Shown: positions 6,698 to 8,862 of the stretch, piece after piece
How the letters are laid out: the number at the start of each line of letters is the position of its first letter
Position numbering within the stretch: position 1 is the stretch's first letter
NCBI GenBank assembly: GCA_944392185.1
Contig: CALXVW010000077.1
Coordinates: 1-8,862 of the forward strand
DNA: 8,862 nt
Source: an uncultured Alphaproteobacteria bacterium
GTDB taxonomy: Bacteria; Pseudomonadota; Alphaproteobacteria; RF32; CAG-239
Reading direction: 5' to 3'
Made by a program: the position numbers and the translations under genes
Notes under the pieces: generated by a model
What the model saw: the letters and a program-made list of their open reading frames with translations, nothing else
What the model was told of the DNA's origin: nothing
Databases searched by the model: none

Positions 6698-7440
6698 TGC
6701 TCTAACTCATTAATATTGTAGTTGTAAGACTTGGAAAGAAGCAAATTAAAATGTCTTACACCACCAACCTCTTTAAAGGTTCTCCAGAGCAAATAGCCCA
6801 AATTATACTCATGTTCTGAGCTATTTTTCCATAAATCCATCGCCTCGGCTTCCAAGTCTTGCAAATATTTCTCAACAATCTTACAAGATTCCATAGTTAA
6901 CAGACCATTCTCATGTTTGGGCAATGAATCTATAAAGAAATGAACTCCTATCTGATATTCTGGAAAAGCCTGACAAAGCTCCTCTGTCGTGAAACTGAAC
7001 TCTCTTCTTTGAGGTTGAATAATCCATTTCTTTTGTGACAAGGAGTAGCTCGGAATCCCTGTGAATAATTGAGGCAATAATCGACAATGGATCGGGCGTA
7101 GTAAAAATTTATATGCAAACTCATTAGCTACCAATGTTTCATTTATATCATCAATATGAGGCAAACATTCTTGCGGCAGTTCTGATAAAATGCCTATTGA
7201 AACTTCACTTAAGGAGTTGTAGACATAACCCATTAAATCTCCATAGATAATGATATCTTTCGGTTTAATCTCCGGAAAGATTTTTCTGGTCTGTCGCAGC
7301 CAAAAATCAGCTATTCTTTCTAACCCTTCTTGAACCGGAGTAAAAATTTTGTTTTCGTCTTGAAAGACTGCCGGACACAATCCTTCATTTACGCAAACAT
7401 AGCGAGTAATCTGGAAGCTTTTTACTTTTATATCTTTCAT
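6691..7440 (-). CDS. Degenerate nucleotidyltransferase paralogue C, probable pseudoenzyme
   Basis: A 249-residue protein aligning with the two downstream nucleotidyltransferases, yet lacking their catalytic residues. Where they have GS, it has Y66-G67-D68. The DxD pair, again 11 residues on, is E79-V80-S81. No acidic residue occurs between 108 and 130, where the third carboxylate should be; the local sequence is HCRLLPQLF (118-126). Fold-level features survive: the hydrophobic strand DIIIYG, the GYVYNSLSE loop matching SYFYNPFSD of paralogue B, and YSLSQKKWIIQP (132-143) matching the shared W-I-x-x-P element. The frame is intact and begins 3 nt after the collar gene stop, so it looks maintained rather than decayed. 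It may be a regulatory or structural partner of the active copies, or bind nucleotide without catalysis. The ATG at 7440 has only a poor ribosome-binding site, so coupled translation with the preceding gene is likely. Confidence 0.8.
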   Translation of the reverse strand: MKDIKVKSFQITRYVCVNEGLCPAVFQDENKIFTPVQEGLERIADFWLRQTRKIFPEIKPKDIIIYGDLMGYVYNSLSEVSIGILSELPQECLPHIDDINETLVANEFAYKFLLRPIHCRLLPQLFTGIPSYSLSQKKWIIQPQRREFSFTTEELCQAFPEYQIGVHFFIDSLPKHENGLLTMESCKIVEKYLQDLEAEAMDLWKNSSEHEYNLGYLLWRTFKEVGGVRHFNLLLSKSYNYNINELEQC

Positions 7441-7443
7441 TAT

Positions 7444-8619
7444 TTAGATGCGAATTCCATAATCGACACTCATACAATATTCATCTAAGAAACAACTCTT
7501 AATGAGTTGGCCTGCATATGGAAGACAAATTTCATCTTCTATCGCACTTGGACTTGAACCATATGTAGTCATAGATTCTCCACAATCATCATATTCTGCC
7601 CGATAACACCACCCTTCTGAATTGGCATAGCATTTAGTTATATCGTAAGAACTGCAAGCCTCGCCAGGGTATTTTTCTTGACATTGCTCTAAAACTGTTT
7701 TGGGTTTGCAGCTCGTATAACATTTGGTGCTGCCAACTGTTTTTTCCGTACAATAATATCCTTTAGGCTCTGAATTTAGATACCCAGACTGCTCACAAGT
7801 TGTTTGACCCGACATTTTACGACCGGCATAGATAAAGATATTGGCCGGATAGTTGGCGGGGATAACTTTATTGACGTTAACCATTGATGTTGTCTTATTT
7901 CCTTGTCCATCAATATTTTGAATTGTTCCCTTGTAAACAGAACTACTTCTAGATGCATCAAAATCAAATCCTGCTGATTTGGTACCGCTACCAGAACCAT
8001 CGCCCCATTTCATGCCTGAATCTTTGACTGTGAAAGCCCCCGTACCATAAGATGATGCACGGTTCGGCCCCAGCATCATTATTGAACCTTTAATATTTGG
8101 TAAGCTGTCCAGCTGACCCTTTGCAAAATCGGCTACTGTCTCCGTGGCTACTCCTTTTAAGAAAAACCCATTATAGTTCGGACGTTTGGTACCAAACGTA
8201 TCACCTATAACCGCATATAGCTCAGGATACTCTTTTTCATCATAATCCCCACCATTGCAAAGTAACCAGCCATCATGATCTTCTGTGCGCAGAGAGTACT
8301 TCAAATCACCAACCTTTGCTCCTGTTAGACAACGAACATATGTGTCATTGCCCGGGCATGCAATATAATCACCGGCACAATTCTTTTTGCTGTCTATAAA
8401 CCCAAGATTATAGCATTCTGTCGATGATGTTGCGCTATCACAAGCATATTTGCTGGTATCAAACGGGCAACGCGTGTAGGACTTGCCGCTACACTGAGAA
8501 GCAGTTTTGGTATAGCCTAATGTAGTACAACTCGGGGCGGCCGTACAGGTTTGTGCTTGAGACGGCAACGCATATAGTAATGCCGGAGCAGCAGCTGATG
8601 CTAATAATATGTTTCTCAT
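7444..8619 (-). CDS. Secreted cysteine-rich protein with phage tail-collar-like domain
   Basis: A 391-residue exported protein. A Sec signal peptide (1-22) with cleavage after PSQA precedes a Cys-rich section with two similar repeats at 31-60 and 69-97. A tail-collar-like domain follows from about residue 104: GDLKYSLRTEDHDGWLLCNG (104-123), YPELYAVIGDTFG (131-143) and NYNGFFLKGV (148-157). Its closing strand is around ANYPANIFIYAGRK (255-268), like the tip modules of phage tail fibres. A Gly/Ser-rich stretch lies between. The C-terminal 120 residues are again Cys-rich, with a third related C...GY...YYC...C unit at 275-304. Extracellular or outer-surface location with many disulfides is inferred. 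The ATG at 8619 has AAGGAG at 8627-8632, 7-nt spacing. A signal peptide on a collar domain is unlike a virion tail protein and suggests a cell-surface adhesin. The nucleotidyltransferase genes follow after 3 nt. Confidence 0.85.
   Translation of the reverse strand: MRNILLASAAAPALLYALPSQAQTCTAAPSCTTLGYTKTASQCSGKSYTRCPFDTSKYACDSATSSTECYNLGFIDSKKNCAGDYIACPGNDTYVRCLTGAKVGDLKYSLRTEDHDGWLLCNGGDYDEKEYPELYAVIGDTFGTKRPNYNGFFLKGVATETVADFAKGQLDSLPNIKGSIMMLGPNRASSYGTGAFTVKDSGMKWGDGSGSGTKSAGFDFDASRSSSVYKGTIQNIDGQGNKTTSMVNVNKVIPANYPANIFIYAGRKMSGQTTCEQSGYLNSEPKGYYCTEKTVGSTKCYTSCKPKTVLEQCQEKYPGEACSSYDITKCYANSEGWCYRAEYDDCGESMTTYGSSPSAIEDEICLPYAGQLIKSCFLDEYCMSVDYGIRI
8329..8529 (-). repeat. Two tandem cysteine-rich repeat units inside the collar protein gene
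   Basis: Residues 31-60 and 69-97 of the collar protein share the pattern C-x2-LG-[YF]-x6-C-x-G-x(n)-Y-x2-C-P-x(n)-C. Cysteines fall at 31, 43, 51, 60 and 69, 81, 88, 97. They are about 30 residues each and joined by an eight-residue Ser/Thr-rich linker. The repeat is at protein level; DNA identity is low. Confidence 0.75.
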
Positions 8620-8655
8620 TGTTTTTCTCCTTTTATAATCTCTTGTGTTACCATC

Positions 8656-8862
8656 TTATTTCACACTCCAGGTGCAAAGTTGCTTGTTTTCACAAATAAA
8701 ACTTTCTTTGTCATAATAACCGGGATTGCAGCTTATGAGACGATATTTAACAACATCGCTGTCACAACTCGTACATTCTTCATAGGATGCATTCGCCGGC
8801 GGCGACAAAAGCGGATATGCCGAACAATCTGTCGGAATACATGTTATTCCCAACTCACACTT
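8656..8862 (-). CDS. 3' end of a secreted-type cysteine-rich repeat protein (cut by window edge)
   Basis: The reading frame is open from the window end to a TAA at 8656-8658 and gives the last 68 residues. A TTG at 8853 is in frame, but the preceding codons (K-C-E) look like more of the same Cys-rich protein, so the real start lies outside. Eight cysteines occur in 68 residues (2, 8, 13, 30, 33, 45, 57, 63). The pattern CSAYPL...ECTSCD...KYRLISCNPGYY recalls repetitive secreted Cys-rich proteins that I associate with uncultured gut alphaproteobacteria; this is memory, not a search result. It stops 36 nt before the collar gene with no visible terminator, so it probably belongs to the same transcript. 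Confidence 0.7.
   Translation of the reverse strand, partial: KCELGITCIPTDCSAYPLLSPPANASYEECTSCDSDVVKYRLISCNPGYYDKESFICENKQLCTWSVK

Noticed and set aside
5162..7440. CBASS-type CD-NTase or MNT/HEPN toxin-antitoxin system
   Set aside because: The proteins are shorter than typical CD-NTases, no effector, HEPN, Cap2/Cap3 or transmembrane toxin gene is adjacent, and three copies in a row do not fit either design. A distant relation is not excluded.
7776..8000. 74-codon minus-strand open frame inside the collar gene
   Set aside because: It is a shadow in another frame of a gene with a clear signal peptide, ribosome-binding site and domain content.
7444..8619. Target protein of a diversity-generating retroelement
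   Set aside because: No reverse transcriptase gene and no template/variable repeat pair is visible in the window; the collar domain alone is not enough evidence.
5162..8862. Prophage remnant
   Set aside because: No integrase, terminase, capsid, portal or attachment-site repeat is visible. The collar protein has a Sec signal peptide and host-like base composition.

Overview
The window looks like a chromosomal segment of an uncultured, probably gut-associated, moderately low-GC alphaproteobacterium. This is an inference from overall gene style: a type I GAPDH, a class I arginyl-tRNA synthetase, a YcaD-like MFS transporter, and secreted cysteine-rich repeat proteins of a sort I associate with such genomes. 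No rRNA or tRNA is present to confirm it. Coding density is very high and no stretch above about 110 bases lacks a gene. I found no tRNA, CRISPR array, insertion sequence or origin.

Left part (1-1684, all minus strand): the N-terminal third of glyceraldehyde-3-phosphate dehydrogenase (cut by the window start), a small nitroreductase-family flavoprotein with a perfect inverted-repeat operator candidate over its promoter, and a 197-residue protein with a weak UPF0149/YecA flavour. A 60-bp AT-rich divergent spacer separates these from the plus-strand genes.

Middle part (1745-5165, plus strand): a probable operon of a short TTG-initiated lipoprotein with four mature-chain cysteines, argS, and a 12-TM MFS transporter of the YcaD type. 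The gaps between these genes are 24 and 37 nt.

Right part (5162-8862, minus strand): an unusual, tightly packed gene set. In transcription order it holds the 3' end of a secreted cysteine-rich protein, a secreted protein combining cysteine-rich repeats with a phage tail-collar-like domain, and three tandem paralogues of a minimal nucleotidyltransferase (Pol beta superfamily). Junctions are 36 nt, 3 nt, a 7-nt overlap and 6 nt, so this is almost certainly one transcript. Two of the paralogues keep the GS...DxD...D catalytic signature. The first-translated one has lost every one of these residues but keeps the fold-level landmarks, so it looks like a pseudoenzyme. This set is the most interesting part of the window. 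Its biological role is unknown to me. The nucleotidyltransferase block is visibly more AT-rich than argS or the collar gene, which hints at a separate history. Its last gene meets the MFS gene tail to tail with a 4-bp overlap.
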